A stretch of DNA of 64,000 nucleotides from VFZN01 sp963709325 (GCA_963709325.1 CAVPVV010000003.1:4154001-4218000), one strand, 5' to 3'. Positions 34,356 to 43,917 are shown, counted from the stretch's first letter. Notes: generated from the letters alone by a model not told the origin. Numbers and translations: made by a program.

Positions 34356-36059
34356 ATGTCCACGGCCCTGCGCCTGCTGCGCATCTCGATGCTACTGGCC
34401 ATCGCGCTGCAGGTTGCCCCGGCTGGCGCCAGCGCCGACCCGCTCGACGACCTGGCGCGCGAGTTCTGGGCCTGGCGCGCGGTGCACCAGCCGTCTACCG
34501 GCGACGACATCCCGCGAATCGAGCGTCCCGCCGGATGGCTGCCGGATTGGTCGTCAACGTCGATCGCAGCGCGGCGCAAGGCGATCGCTGAATTCGATCG
34601 GCGCTGGCGCGCGATCGATACCGCCGGTTGGCTGGTGCCGCGACAGGTGGACTATCGCCTGATCGGGTCCGGGATCGCACGCGTTCACTGGGAGCTGGAC
34701 GGCGCCCCGGCGTGGCGGCGTGATCCGCAGTTCTACATCCAGCAGGCGCTGGGGCCTGTCTTCGATCTGCTCCTGACGCCAGGAACCTTCAGCGTCTCGC
34801 GCGCGGAGCAGATCGAGTCACGGCTGGCGCACGTTGCGCGCGTGACCGAATGGGCGCGCGCGAACCTCGATCAGGCCCGACAGCCCTTTGCCAAGCTGGC
34901 CATCGATACGTTGGACGGCATCGAACCGCGCCTGGCCACCGTCGCGCGCGAGCTCGAGGCGGTGGTGCCGGCCTCGCACCGCGGACGGCTGTCGGGTCCG
35001 GCTGCAGCCGCGGGCCGCGCGCTGGCGGAGTACCGCGCCTGGCTTCAGCAGCGGCTGGCGTCGATGCCGGCTGACACGGCGGTGGGCCGCCCCGGATATC
35101 TCACCTTCCTCCGCGAGGTCGCGCTCGTGCCGTTCACGCCCGACGAGCTGCTGGCGATGGGACGGCAGGAGTGGGAGCGCGCCGTCGCCTTCGAAACGAT
35201 CGAGCGCCAGCGGAATCGCGCGCCGGCGCCGATGCCCATCTTCCCCAACCAGGCCGCGCAGATTGCCAAATCGGCGAAGGACGAAGCCGCAATCCGTACG
35301 TTCCTCGCCGCGAACGATCTCCTCACCGTGCCGCCGCGGGTGCGGCACTACCGCAACCTGCCCTTGCCCGCTTACCTCGCGCCGTTGTCGTTTCTCGGCG
35401 TCACCGACGACCTGACCAGCGAGACGCGGCTCGAAGAGGACGGCTACAGCTACATCCGGGTCCCGGCTGAGAACCTTCCCTACTTCTATCTCTCGACGGC
35501 GCGCGATCCCCGCCCGATCATCGTCCACGAGGGTGTGCCGGGCCACTACCTGCAGCTCGCCTTGTCGTGGGCGCATGAGAACCCGATTCGCCGGCGCTAT
35601 TACGACTCCGGTGCCAACGAGGGCATCGGCTTCTACGCCGAGGAGATGATGCTGCAGGCCGGGTTGTGGGCCGACAGCCCGCGCTCGCGCGAGATCATTT
35701 ACAACTTCGCGCGCCTGCGTGCGCTCCGCGTCGAGGTGGACGTGCGCCTCGCGACGGGAGAGTTCTCGATTGCGCAGGCTGCCGACTACCTCGAGAAGAC
35801 CGTACCGATGGACCGCGCGACCGCCCTCGAGGAAGCGGCTTCGTTCGCCGCTGGCCCGGGTCAGGCGATCACCTATCAGACCGGCAAGCTGCAGATCATC
35901 CGCATGCTGGCCGACGCCCGCCGCCAGCAAGGCGAGCGCTTCAACCTCCGCGCGTTCCACGACTTCGTCTGGAAGAACGGTAACGTCCCGCTATCGCTGC
36001 AGCGCTGGGAACTGCTCGACGACCGCAGCGAGGTAGACCGCCTCGCCCTGTTACGGTAA
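34356..36059 (+). CDS. Secreted DUF885-family metal-dependent hydrolase
   Basis: 567 residues with a signal peptide (MSTALRLLRISMLLAIALQV). The metal-binding block HEGVPGHYLQLALSWAHENP (about 390-409) with the following ANEGIGFYAEEMMLQAGL (about 418-435) matches the DUF885 family, distantly related to zinc carboxypeptidases with an HExxxH-type site. It probably hydrolyses peptides outside the cytoplasm. Its stop codon is 10-14 nt from the tgcacctc array. Confidence 0.88.
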   Translation: MSTALRLLRISMLLAIALQVAPAGASADPLDDLAREFWAWRAVHQPSTGDDIPRIERPAGWLPDWSSTSIAARRKAIAEFDRRWRAIDTAGWLVPRQVDYRLIGSGIARVHWELDGAPAWRRDPQFYIQQALGPVFDLLLTPGTFSVSRAEQIESRLAHVARVTEWARANLDQARQPFAKLAIDTLDGIEPRLATVARELEAVVPASHRGRLSGPAAAAGRALAEYRAWLQQRLASMPADTAVGRPGYLTFLREVALVPFTPDELLAMGRQEWERAVAFETIERQRNRAPAPMPIFPNQAAQIAKSAKDEAAIRTFLAANDLLTVPPRVRHYRNLPLPAYLAPLSFLGVTDDLTSETRLEEDGYSYIRVPAENLPYFYLSTARDPRPIIVHEGVPGHYLQLALSWAHENPIRRRYYDSGANEGIGFYAEEMMLQAGLWADSPRSREIIYNFARLRALRVEVDVRLATGEFSIAQAADYLEKTVPMDRATALEEAASFAAGPGQAITYQTGKLQIIRMLADARRQQGERFNLRAFHDFVWKNGNVPLSLQRWELLDDRSEVDRLALLR

Positions 36060-36069
36060 GCTGCTTCGG

Positions 36070-36128
36070 CCCTGCACCTCTGCACCCCTGCACCTCTGCA
36101 CCCCTGCACCTCTGCACCTCTGCACCAC
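36070..36128 (+). repeat. Tandem array, tgcacctc/tgcacccc family (8-bp period)
   Basis: Seven units alternating tgcacctc and tgcacccc fill the gap between the DUF885 stop and the Tex start. The array ends 1-2 nt before the Tex ATG, so it forms the whole upstream region of that gene. No second copy of this family was seen. Confidence 0.9.
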
Positions 36129-36129
36129 A

Positions 36130-38442
36130 ATGATGTCGATTTCTGAACGCATCGCCCGCGATTTGAACGCCCGCGTCCAGCAAGTGGACGCCGCCATCGC
36201 CCTCCTCGACGACAAAGCCACGGTCCCCTTTATCGCTCGCTACCGCAAGGAAGCGACGGGCGGTCTCGACGACACGCAGTTGCGGACCCTCGAAGAGCGG
36301 CTGATCTATCTCCGCGACCTCGAGGAGCGGCGCGCGACGATTCTGAAGAGCGTCAGTGAACAGGGCAAGCTAGAGCCCGAGCTCGAGGCCCAGATTCGAG
36401 CGGCCGACACGAAGGCGCGCCTCGAAGATCTCTACCTGCCCTACAAGCCGAAGCGCCGCACCAGGGGACAGATCGCTCGCGAGGCAGGATTGGAACCGCT
36501 GGCCGCCTCGCTTTGGAACGACCCGGCCCAGGCACCCGACGTCGCGGCAGCGGCATTCGTGAACACTGAAAAAGGAGTCGCCGACGTAGCGGCTGCGCTC
36601 GAAGGCGCTCGGTGGATTCTTGTCGAGCAGTTCGCTGAGGACGCGGAACTGGTCGGCGGCTTGCGCACACTGGTGTGGAACACCGGCCAGTGGAAATCCA
36701 CCGTCGTTCCAGGCAAGGAGGAGGAGGGAGCCAAGTTCTCCGACTACTTCAACGCCTCTGAGCTGGTGAAGCAGATCCCTTCCCACCGCGCGTTGGCGCT
36801 GCTGCGGGGCAGGCACGAAGGCTTTCTACGACTGAGCGTGGTGCTGCCGGAGGAGCCCGACCCCGCGCGCCGTCCCGAGCCGGAGCGACGGATCGCCGCG
36901 CGGGTGGGAATCGAAGACCGCAGGCGCCCGGCCGATGCGTGGCTCCTCGAGACCGTTCGGTGGGCCTGGAAGTTCAAGCTCGCCGTGCACCTCGAGCTCG
37001 ACACCGAGCAGCGCCTGCGCGAAGCCGCGGAAACCGAAGCGATTCAGGTATTCGGCCGCAACCTCCGCGATCTCCTGCTCGCCGCGCCCGCCGGCCAGCG
37101 CGTGACGATGGGACTGGACCCGGGCATTCGGACCGGAGTGAAGGTGGCGGTAGTGGACGGCACCGGCCGCCTGATCGAGACCGCCACCATCTACCCGCAT
37201 GAGCCGCGCAACGACTGGGAGGGCTCGCTGCGCGTGCTGGCCGCGCTGTGCGCGAAGCACGGCGTGCAGCTGATCGCCATCGGCAACGGCACGGCGTCGC
37301 GCGAGACCGACAAGCTTGCCGGCGACCTGATGGCGCGCTACCCCGAGGCGAAGCTGACGAAGATCGTCGTGTCGGAGGCGGGTGCGTCGGTCTATTCCGC
37401 ATCCGAGCTCGCCGCCGCGGAATTCCCGAACGTTGACGTCTCGCTGCGGGGAGCGATCTCGATCGCCCGCCGCCTCCAGGATCCGCTCGCCGAGCTGGTG
37501 CGGATCGAGCCGAAAGCGATCGGCGTCGGTCAATATCAGCACGACGTCAGCCAGTCGCAGCTGGCGCGTACGCTCGATGCGGTCGTGGAAGACTGCGTCA
37601 ATGCGGTGGGTGCGGACGTCAACACGGCCTCCGCGCCGCTCCTGTCGCGAATCTCCGGGCTGTCCGACACCATCGCGAAGAACATCGTCTCGTTTCGCGA
37701 TCAGCACGGGCCGTTCCGGACCCGCCAGCAGCTCCTGAAGGTTCCGCGCGTAGGCGATCGCACGTTCCAGCAGGCGGCAGGATTCCTCCGCGTCATGAAC
37801 GGCGACAACCCGCTCGACGCGTCGGCCGTGCACCCCGAGACCTACGCAGTCGTCGAGCGCATTGTCCAGCAGACGGGCACGCCGGCGCGCGATCTGATCG
37901 GCCGGACCGAGACGCTGCGCGGCCTGCGGCCGGAGGACTTTGCCGATACCCAGTTCGGCACGCCGACGGTGCGTGACATTCTCAGGGAGCTGGAGAAGCC
38001 GGGACGCGATCCACGGCCGGAGTTCCGCACCGCGACGTTCAAGGAAGGCGTCCACGAGATCGGCGATCTGCAGGCGGGGATGATCCTTGAAGGCGTCGTC
38101 ACCAATGTTGCGAACTTCGGCGCGTTCGTGGACGTCGGCGTCCACCAGGACGGCCTGGTCCACATCTCGCAACTCGCCGACAAGTTCGTCACGGACCCGC
38201 GCGACGTGGTCAAGGCCGGTCAGATCGTCAAGGTGAAGGTGGTGGAGGTAGACCTCAAACGCCGCCGCATCGCGTTGACGATGAAGCTGCAGGATGCGCC
38301 GCCAGCGGCCCGGCCGCGCGCCGATCAGCAGGCGGGTCGACGGCCATCAGGCCAGCCGCGCCGCGACAATCCTCCTCCGCCTGTGCCGCCCAGGGCGCCG
38401 TCCACCGCGATGGCGGCGGCATTTGGCAAGCTGAAAAGATAG
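36130..38442 (+). CDS. tex: Tex-family RNA-binding transcription accessory protein
   Basis: 770 residues, normal for Tex. The N-terminal helical domain has TVPFIARYRKEATGGLDDTQ (about 31-50). The YqgF/RNase H-like domain contains MGLDPGIRTGVKVAVVDGTG (about 327-346). The helix-hairpin-helix region includes FRTRQQLLKVPRVGDRTFQQ (about 529-548). The S1 domain near the C-terminus has GVVTNVANFGAFVDVGVHQD (about 655-674). Tex binds nucleic acid and affects transcription and RNA turnover in the cytoplasm. The C-terminal about 50 residues are Pro/Arg-rich. A second ATG follows directly. No Shine-Dalgarno sequence is visible in the array upstream. Confidence 0.95.
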   Translation: MMSISERIARDLNARVQQVDAAIALLDDKATVPFIARYRKEATGGLDDTQLRTLEERLIYLRDLEERRATILKSVSEQGKLEPELEAQIRAADTKARLEDLYLPYKPKRRTRGQIAREAGLEPLAASLWNDPAQAPDVAAAAFVNTEKGVADVAAALEGARWILVEQFAEDAELVGGLRTLVWNTGQWKSTVVPGKEEEGAKFSDYFNASELVKQIPSHRALALLRGRHEGFLRLSVVLPEEPDPARRPEPERRIAARVGIEDRRRPADAWLLETVRWAWKFKLAVHLELDTEQRLREAAETEAIQVFGRNLRDLLLAAPAGQRVTMGLDPGIRTGVKVAVVDGTGRLIETATIYPHEPRNDWEGSLRVLAALCAKHGVQLIAIGNGTASRETDKLAGDLMARYPEAKLTKIVVSEAGASVYSASELAAAEFPNVDVSLRGAISIARRLQDPLAELVRIEPKAIGVGQYQHDVSQSQLARTLDAVVEDCVNAVGADVNTASAPLLSRISGLSDTIAKNIVSFRDQHGPFRTRQQLLKVPRVGDRTFQQAAGFLRVMNGDNPLDASAVHPETYAVVERIVQQTGTPARDLIGRTETLRGLRPEDFADTQFGTPTVRDILRELEKPGRDPRPEFRTATFKEGVHEIGDLQAGMILEGVVTNVANFGAFVDVGVHQDGLVHISQLADKFVTDPRDVVKAGQIVKVKVVEVDLKRRRIALTMKLQDAPPAARPRADQQAGRRPSGQPRRDNPPPPVPPRAPSTAMAAAFGKLKR

Positions 38443-38454
38443 GGAAGCGGCCGA

Positions 38455-38480
38455 GTGCGGCGGCCCCCGCACTTCTTTTA
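38455..38480 (+). terminator. Intrinsic terminator after tex
   Basis: GTGCGG and CCGCAC form a 6-bp stem with a 6-nt loop, followed by ttctttta. The T-rich run overlaps the stop codon of the convergent DUF2235 gene. Confidence 0.6.
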
Positions 38481-40034
38481 GACCTTCAGTTCCGCCCGAA
38501 TCTTCGAGAGGTCGACGCGTTCGCTGCTCTGCCGCGCCTGCATGTGCGCGACCTTCAACGTGTAGCGCAGGTCTTTCTGGTGCTGCTGCCAGAACTGCGA
38601 GAACACCTCCTGCACCGCGTGGTTCGCGTAGTTGCCCAGGAACCGTCCCATCAGCAGGCAGATGATGCCGACGGCGAGGAACGGGCCCGCATCGCTGACC
38701 GCCTCCGTGTTGGGAAGCAGCATCGAAGCGGCGGCACGAATACCCCCGAGCGCCACCAGCACCCACGCGATCACCATGAACCAGTAGGCGGCATCGCCGA
38801 AATTGAGGTGTGTCTTGACGCGGTCCAGGAGATAGCCATCGGACAGCGCGTCCTGAAGGACGCCCTGGATCGCCTCCGCCCGCCGCCCCACGATCCGTTC
38901 ACGCTCCACGACCATCGGGTCGCTGGGATCGACCCGTGTCGTGGCCACCGTTACCGACGGCGGGATGTTGCCGGGCGCGTAATCATCGGTCGCATGGGCA
39001 ATTCGTTCCGCGACCGTCAAGTGAATCCGCGGTCCGATACCGCTCTTGAAGCAGTATTTCCGGATGTCCCGCGGCGACCATCGATAGAGCGAGCCGAAGC
39101 CGCTGCGCGGGTTGTAGAGCATGTCGTCGACACTCGCGTGCGAGCGGAATAGCTCGCGGTCCATGCGGTTCAGCCTGAGGCCGGCCGCCTCGGCGTGGGC
39201 CAGCATCCAGTCGAGCGCAACCAGCGACATGCCCTGCTTCGGATAACCGCCGCCAACGTTCGAGTGCGCGCCCGCGAACCAGACCTGCTCGATCCGCTCG
39301 TCAGGTCCCGTCCACAACACCGGCTCGAACGCGAGCCGGCCATCGTCGATCGAGAGCGCATGATAGGCCCGCCTCACCGCCGGGCCGAGCGCGGAGGTCG
39401 GGAACTTGAACTGGTAGACCATCCGGTTGACGATGCCGGCCAGCGCGAACGGCATGCCGACGGCATCCACGGTGTCCCAGACGCCGATGAACTCGATTGG
39501 CACCGGGGTGTGCACGTCGTGGTTCCGCTGGAACGCGTCGATCGTCCGCTGGCTCTCGGCGGCGCTGCGCATCCGCCTGACGCCACGCGTGAGGAGGCTG
39601 CCGTAACGGGTGCGATACGCCAGGTAGGCGGCATCGACCGCCCGGCGCAGCTCGCCGGTGGTGCCGCACGACTCGCCCTTGACGATGCCGCACGTGCCGA
39701 TGAGGCCGGCCAGGGTCCGGACCGTAAATGCGCCCCGGCTGAACCCGAACATGTAGATCCGGTCGCCGACGTCGTAGACCCGGGATAAGGCCCTGTAGAG
39801 GTCCTTGACGTTGCGTTTGAGACCGTAACCGGCCGCACCCCCCAGCATCCTGAACAGCGTCATCCCCTTCGTGCCGACGCCGTCGTCGTAGAAGGCAAGC
39901 TGCTGATCCAAGATCGGGTTCAGTCGGTGCTCGTTGAGGTCCACCGCCTCGAACAGTTTGAAGACATTGGTGCCTCGCCCTTTGATGTCGCTGTTCCCGG
40001 TGCCGTCCGAGCAGAGGATGATGTTTTTCGCCAT
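38478..40034 (-). CDS. DUF2235 alpha/beta-hydrolase with C-terminal membrane helices
   Basis: 518 residues. The DUF2235 domain (Tle1-like phospholipase catalytic fold) has NIILCSDGTGNSDIKGRGTN (about 4-23), the nucleophile Ser in MFGFSRGAFTVR (about 107-118) and FAGAHSNVGGGYPK (about 255-268), which holds the catalytic His. Two hydrophobic segments at about 432-452 and 465-485 suggest membrane anchoring. T6SS effectors share this fold, but no VgrG, PAAR or immunity gene is nearby, so a housekeeping lipase-like role is as likely. The start MAKNIILCSDG has an aggtgg site 5 nt upstream. Confidence 0.85.
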   Translation of the reverse strand: MAKNIILCSDGTGNSDIKGRGTNVFKLFEAVDLNEHRLNPILDQQLAFYDDGVGTKGMTLFRMLGGAAGYGLKRNVKDLYRALSRVYDVGDRIYMFGFSRGAFTVRTLAGLIGTCGIVKGESCGTTGELRRAVDAAYLAYRTRYGSLLTRGVRRMRSAAESQRTIDAFQRNHDVHTPVPIEFIGVWDTVDAVGMPFALAGIVNRMVYQFKFPTSALGPAVRRAYHALSIDDGRLAFEPVLWTGPDERIEQVWFAGAHSNVGGGYPKQGMSLVALDWMLAHAEAAGLRLNRMDRELFRSHASVDDMLYNPRSGFGSLYRWSPRDIRKYCFKSGIGPRIHLTVAERIAHATDDYAPGNIPPSVTVATTRVDPSDPMVVERERIVGRRAEAIQGVLQDALSDGYLLDRVKTHLNFGDAAYWFMVIAWVLVALGGIRAAASMLLPNTEAVSDAGPFLAVGIICLLMGRFLGNYANHAVQEVFSQFWQQHQKDLRYTLKVAHMQARQSSERVDLSKIRAELKV

Positions 40035-40136
40035 CCGCCACCTGCGAGGCCTTGGGGAGGGGGAATGCCCGAAAGCCCTTTGCAGCGGATAGTGCCACAA
40101 CGCCCGCGTTCGTTTCAAAGCGGTACGATCTCGTCG

Positions 40137-40970
40137 GTGCTCCTGCCCCTTGCCTGCACGGTCCGCACGTGCCGACAGCCGTTGATGCGCGAGAGCCAGC
40201 GATTCGTGTGCAATCGCGGGCACAGTTACGACGTCGCCCGCAGCGGGTATGTGAACCTGCTGCAGCCGCAGGATCGGCGATCCCGGGAACCCGGTGATGC
40301 CCGCGCTACTGTCGAGGCAAGGGTCGCGCTGGAAGAGTCGGGTATCGGCGCCGCGCTGACGAGGGCGATGGCTGGTCGCGTCGAGGACCTCTCGCTTGGC
40401 TCCGGCGCGGTGCTCGTCGATCTGGGTTGCGGGACCGGACGGGCCCTGGCAACCGTCGCGGCGTCAGGCGCGTATGCAGCGGTGGGCGTCGACCTGTCGG
40501 TGGCGGCTATCACCTACGCGGCCCGGCACTGGCAGGAGGCGACCTGGGCGGTGGCGAACGCGGATCGGGGGCTGCCGCTCGTCGATCGCGGTGCGAACGT
40601 CGTGTTGTCGCTGCACGCTCGGCGCAACCCCGCCGAGGCGGCGCGGGTCCTTGCGCCGGGGGGTGTCTTCATCGTTGCAGTCCCTGGAGCCGACGATCTC
40701 ATCGAGCTTCGCACGCAGGTCCAGGGGGAGGGCGTCAGGCGATCACGGATCGATCAGGTCATCGCCGAACATGCGCCGTTCTTTCACGTGCGGGAGCGGT
40801 TCTCGGTGCGCGAGCAACGCCACCTTGACGGCGACCTGCTGCGCCAGCTCCTGTTGACGACCTATAGGGGGGCGCGGACGAGCGAGGCCCGAAAGATCGA
40901 GGCGCTGACGTCCCTCAACGTGACCCTGTCGTCGGACGCGTGCGTTCTGGGCGTGTCGGACGCCGGATGA
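40137..40970 (+). CDS. RlmA-like rRNA (guanine) methyltransferase
   Basis: 277 residues from a GTG start. An N-terminal zinc-finger-like region (CTVRTC, then FVCNRGHSYDVARSGYVNLL, about 29-48) is typical of RlmA enzymes that methylate a guanine in 23S rRNA. Motif I is VLVDLGCGTGRALATVAASG (about 92-111), followed by AVGVDLSVAAITYAARH. The C-terminal RlmA-type block is FSVREQRHLDGDLLRQLLLT (about 223-242). The spacing of the first two Cys (4 residues) is wider than usual. The start is uncertain; ATGs upstream lie in sequence without family similarity. Confidence 0.78.
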   Translation: MLLPLACTVRTCRQPLMRESQRFVCNRGHSYDVARSGYVNLLQPQDRRSREPGDARATVEARVALEESGIGAALTRAMAGRVEDLSLGSGAVLVDLGCGTGRALATVAASGAYAAVGVDLSVAAITYAARHWQEATWAVANADRGLPLVDRGANVVLSLHARRNPAEAARVLAPGGVFIVAVPGADDLIELRTQVQGEGVRRSRIDQVIAEHAPFFHVRERFSVREQRHLDGDLLRQLLLTTYRGARTSEARKIEALTSLNVTLSSDACVLGVSDAG

Positions 40971-40974
40971 GCTC

Positions 40975-41706
40975 TTAGTCTCGGCGATGGACGGCGACGG
41001 CGAGGGTCTGAAGGAATGCCGCGGCCACCGCGCGGCGCCCGGTGGTGTTCAGGTGACCGCCGTCATCCGTGTAACTGCCGACCAGGTTCTCCGACGCCGA
41101 GCCTCGATAGGTGAAGGTGTCGCGAGTGCCGTCGGGGGCAGTGGCCTCGGCGCGCGCGAGGTCGAAGAGCGGCGATCTGGTCCAGCTCTGGCGCAGCCGC
41201 TCGTTGAAGGCGTGGCGGGCGAGGTTCTTGAGCTTGGCCTGGTTCGCCCGTCCGAGCATCTCGCGGGCGAGGACGTCGAGGCCACGCTTCGCGTGTCCAA
41301 GCGGCACCGTCGCCGGCACGAATACGGTGTTCGGGTGCCGGGCGGCGAGGTCCTCCAGCGTCGCGCGATAGCGATCGCAGAGCACCGCGTAGTCGGTGGT
41401 CGGCTCGACGTCGATGTAGCAGAACTTCAGGACCGCGATATCGACCTCGCCGCGCAGCCGCTCGTCGATGATGCGGCGGAAGTCATCGCACTTGGTAAGG
41501 GGCTGCTGGTTGGTGCCGACCTTCGCATGAATCAGCGCGCCGCCAGTGGGGGAGTCGGCTCCGAGCTCGACGATCGGCCAGTTGCGCCCGGCGTCGTTCA
41601 GCAGGTCGCGCACCCCGTCGAGGATGTTCGCGCCAACCGACTGGTGCCCGAAGAACACACGCCGGTTGACGAGGGTGTCGATGTCCGCCGTGGGTGCCGC
41701 GCTCAT
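40975..41706 (-). CDS. SGNH/GDSL-hydrolase-like protein, unknown substrate
   Basis: 243 residues. The N-terminal block VFFGHQSVGANILDGVRDLL (about 17-36) carries a Ser in a turn as in SGNH hydrolases, and the C-terminal DDGGHLNTTGRRAVAAAF (about 215-232) carries the Asp-x-x-His pair. No signal peptide is visible. The enzyme would hydrolyse esters or acylated sugars; this is inference from two motifs. The start MSAAPTAD has a GATAAT about 8 nt upstream; a longer TTG start (8 codons earlier) is possible. It is divergent from the dehalogenase-like gene. Confidence 0.6.
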   Translation of the reverse strand: MSAAPTADIDTLVNRRVFFGHQSVGANILDGVRDLLNDAGRNWPIVELGADSPTGGALIHAKVGTNQQPLTKCDDFRRIIDERLRGEVDIAVLKFCYIDVEPTTDYAVLCDRYRATLEDLAARHPNTVFVPATVPLGHAKRGLDVLAREMLGRANQAKLKNLARHAFNERLRQSWTRSPLFDLARAEATAPDGTRDTFTYRGSASENLVGSYTDDGGHLNTTGRRAVAAAFLQTLAVAVHRRD

Positions 41707-41750
41707 CTCTCCATTATCCGGGATTGACAAAAGAGCGCCGCGCTCGCAGC

Positions 41751-42716
41751 ATGCCGCGCTATATGCGAGCGATCACGAGGCGCGAGCTGATGCAGCAGGC
41801 AGCCGTCGCGGCGGGCACCGCGGCCCTTGCCCGACCGGTACGCGCGGCGGCGCAGGCAACCGCGGACGATGGGACGCTGAAGTTCTTCCCTGGCTTCAAG
41901 GCCGCGCGCGTGAAGACATCCGGGGCCGACATCAACCTGGTGCACGCCGGGTCCGGGCCGCCGCTGCTGCTGCTCCACGGCGCGCCGCAGACGCACATCT
42001 CCTGGCGGCTGGTCGCCCCCGATCTGGCCAGAACGCACACCGTGATCGTCCCCGACCTGCGCGGCTACGGTGATTCCAGCAAGCCCGCCGACGCCGCCGA
42101 CCATGGCAACTACTCCAAACGTGCGATGGCGCTGGACCAGGTCGAGGTGATGAAGCACTTCGGCTTCGATCGCTTCCCGGTCGTCGGCCACGATCGCGGC
42201 GGGCGGGTCGGGCACCGGCTGGCCCTCGATCATCCCGACACGGTGACGAAGCTGGCGGTCCTCGACATCCTGCCGACCTACTACCTCTACACCCACGTGA
42301 CGCTCGAGTTCATCCAGGCCTACTTCCACTGGTTCAACTACGTGCGGGCGGCGCCCGCGCCCGAAGAGCAGTTGAAGGCGCAGTACGACTCGCAGCGCGC
42401 AAAGGCCACTACCGATGTGGAGCGGGAGTACCTTCGCGTCAACGCCGATCCGGCGAATGTCCACGGCATGTGCGAGGACTACCGCGCCTCGGCGTCGATC
42501 GATCTCAAGCACGACGAGGAGAGCTGGAGCCGGAAGATCGAGTGCCCGTTGCTGACGCTGTGGGGCCTGAAGGGACCGATGGGGCGACTCTACGACGTCC
42601 TCGGCGTGTGGAAAGAGCGCGGCACGCAGGTGACCGGCACGGGACTGCCGGCCGGACACAACCTGCAGGAGGATGCGCCTGCCGAGGTGCTGGCTCAGCT
42701 GCGCGGGTTTCTCTGA
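41751..42716 (+). CDS. Haloacetate dehalogenase-like alpha/beta hydrolase, exported
   Basis: 321 residues. ITRRELMQQAAVAAGTAALA is a Tat-type signal. The Asp nucleophile is in VVGHDRGGRVG (Asp148), the oxyanion block is LLLHGAPQTHISW (about 73-85), and RGYGDSS follows (about 104-110). FHWF (about 192-195) matches the His-Trp that binds halide in fluoroacetate dehalogenases; the catalytic His is in PAGHNLQED near the end. Together these make a haloacetate dehalogenase more likely than an epoxide hydrolase. An alternative start lies at 41763; a TTGACA at 41724-41729 may be the -35 box. Confidence 0.85.
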   Translation: MPRYMRAITRRELMQQAAVAAGTAALARPVRAAAQATADDGTLKFFPGFKAARVKTSGADINLVHAGSGPPLLLLHGAPQTHISWRLVAPDLARTHTVIVPDLRGYGDSSKPADAADHGNYSKRAMALDQVEVMKHFGFDRFPVVGHDRGGRVGHRLALDHPDTVTKLAVLDILPTYYLYTHVTLEFIQAYFHWFNYVRAAPAPEEQLKAQYDSQRAKATTDVEREYLRVNADPANVHGMCEDYRASASIDLKHDEESWSRKIECPLLTLWGLKGPMGRLYDVLGVWKERGTQVTGTGLPAGHNLQEDAPAEVLAQLRGFL

Positions 42717-42755
42717 CCTGATAGGATTCGCTCGATCACTCCAGGAGATCCGCCG

Positions 42756-43913
42756 ATGCGATTGCCTCTCCGCGCTGTCATCACGCTCCTCAGCTGCGCC
42801 ATCGCGATCGCGGCGCTGGTCGCCGACGCCGCGTGGCCGTGGGCCGGCCGCTATGGCACCAACGCGATGGAGATGCTGATCATCGGCGACGTGCAGGTGC
42901 ATTCACGACGCGCCGATCCGTCGACCGCGTTCAATCGAATGCGGGAGACCCTGACGAAAGCCGACCTCGTCTACGCGAACCTGGAAGGGCTGCTCGTCAA
43001 GTCGGTCGGGACGAAGATCGATATTCCCGACAAGCCCGAGTGGACCCATCCCGGTCCGGACGGTGTGAAGGCGTTGAAGCCGGCGAACCTCACCGTAGTG
43101 GGTGTCGCCAACAACGTCGCGTCGGGCCGCGAGAACATCCTCAAGAGCCTGGCCGTGCTCGACGCAAGCGGCATCGCTCACGTTGGCGCCGGGCGCACGA
43201 TCGACGCCGCGCACGTCCCGGCGATCGTCGAGCGCAAGGGCGTGAAGGTCGGGTTCCTGCAGTACACCGCTCGCTGGTATCGCGACGACGACATGATCGC
43301 GACCGCCACCGAACCGGGCGTGGCGAAGATCGCGTCGATCGACGGTCTGACGATCGACGCGGCCGACCTCGAGCGCCTGAGGGCGGACATTCGCGCGCTC
43401 CGGCCGAAGGTGGACATCCTCGTGGTCTCGCATCACAACCGCGACGGCTCGACCCCGGTGCAGTTTGCCGGCCGGCCCGGTACCGCGGCCGGCAAGGATC
43501 GGACCCGCGCCGAGGCGTATCAGAAGCAGTTCGCGCACGTGTCGCTCGACACCGGCGCCGATCTGGTGTTCGGCCACGGCACCCACACCGTCCAGGGCGT
43601 GGAGGTTTACAACGGCAGGCCGATCCTCTACGCGATCGGCCACTCGAATTTCGATCAGCCGGGATACGAGCACGCCACCGATGGTCTCGTCGTCCGGGTG
43701 GTGATCGACCGCAAGAAGATCGTGCGTACCTCGTTCGTCCCCGTCACGCGCGACGACAAGAACGACGTCTATCTCCTGGATCCCTCGACCGGCGAGGGTG
43801 CGAAGCTGGTGCAGGCGGTGAAGGACCGCTCGACGAACCCGCCGGCCCTGCGCATCGACGGCAAAGAAGTCGTCCTCCTCGAAGCGGCCGCCGGAACGTC
43901 GGAGCGGCCGTAG
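42756..43913 (+). CDS. Exported CapA-family (metallophosphatase-like) protein
   Basis: 385 residues with a signal peptide (MRLPLRAVITLLSCAIAIAA). The CapA/PGA_cap fold is shown by MLIIGDVQVHSR (about 40-51), DLVYANLEGLL (about 70-80), VDILVVSHHNRDGS (about 222-235), DLVFGHGTHTVQGVEVYNG (about 269-287) and LYAIGHSNFDQ (about 291-301). Members are metal-dependent and linked to polyglutamate capsule synthesis, but many are of unknown role. The start has a ccaggagat site 7 nt upstream, and TGATAGGA may be the -10. An aaggcag array starts 5 nt after the stop. Confidence 0.87.
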   Translation: MRLPLRAVITLLSCAIAIAALVADAAWPWAGRYGTNAMEMLIIGDVQVHSRRADPSTAFNRMRETLTKADLVYANLEGLLVKSVGTKIDIPDKPEWTHPGPDGVKALKPANLTVVGVANNVASGRENILKSLAVLDASGIAHVGAGRTIDAAHVPAIVERKGVKVGFLQYTARWYRDDDMIATATEPGVAKIASIDGLTIDAADLERLRADIRALRPKVDILVVSHHNRDGSTPVQFAGRPGTAAGKDRTRAEAYQKQFAHVSLDTGADLVFGHGTHTVQGVEVYNGRPILYAIGHSNFDQPGYEHATDGLVVRVVIDRKKIVRTSFVPVTRDDKNDVYLLDPSTGEGAKLVQAVKDRSTNPPALRIDGKEVVLLEAAAGTSERP

Positions 43914-43917
43914 TCAA

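Noticed and set aside
38478..40034. Type VI secretion effector locus
   Set aside because: The DUF2235 fold is shared with Tle1, but no VgrG, PAAR, Hcp or immunity gene is in the window.
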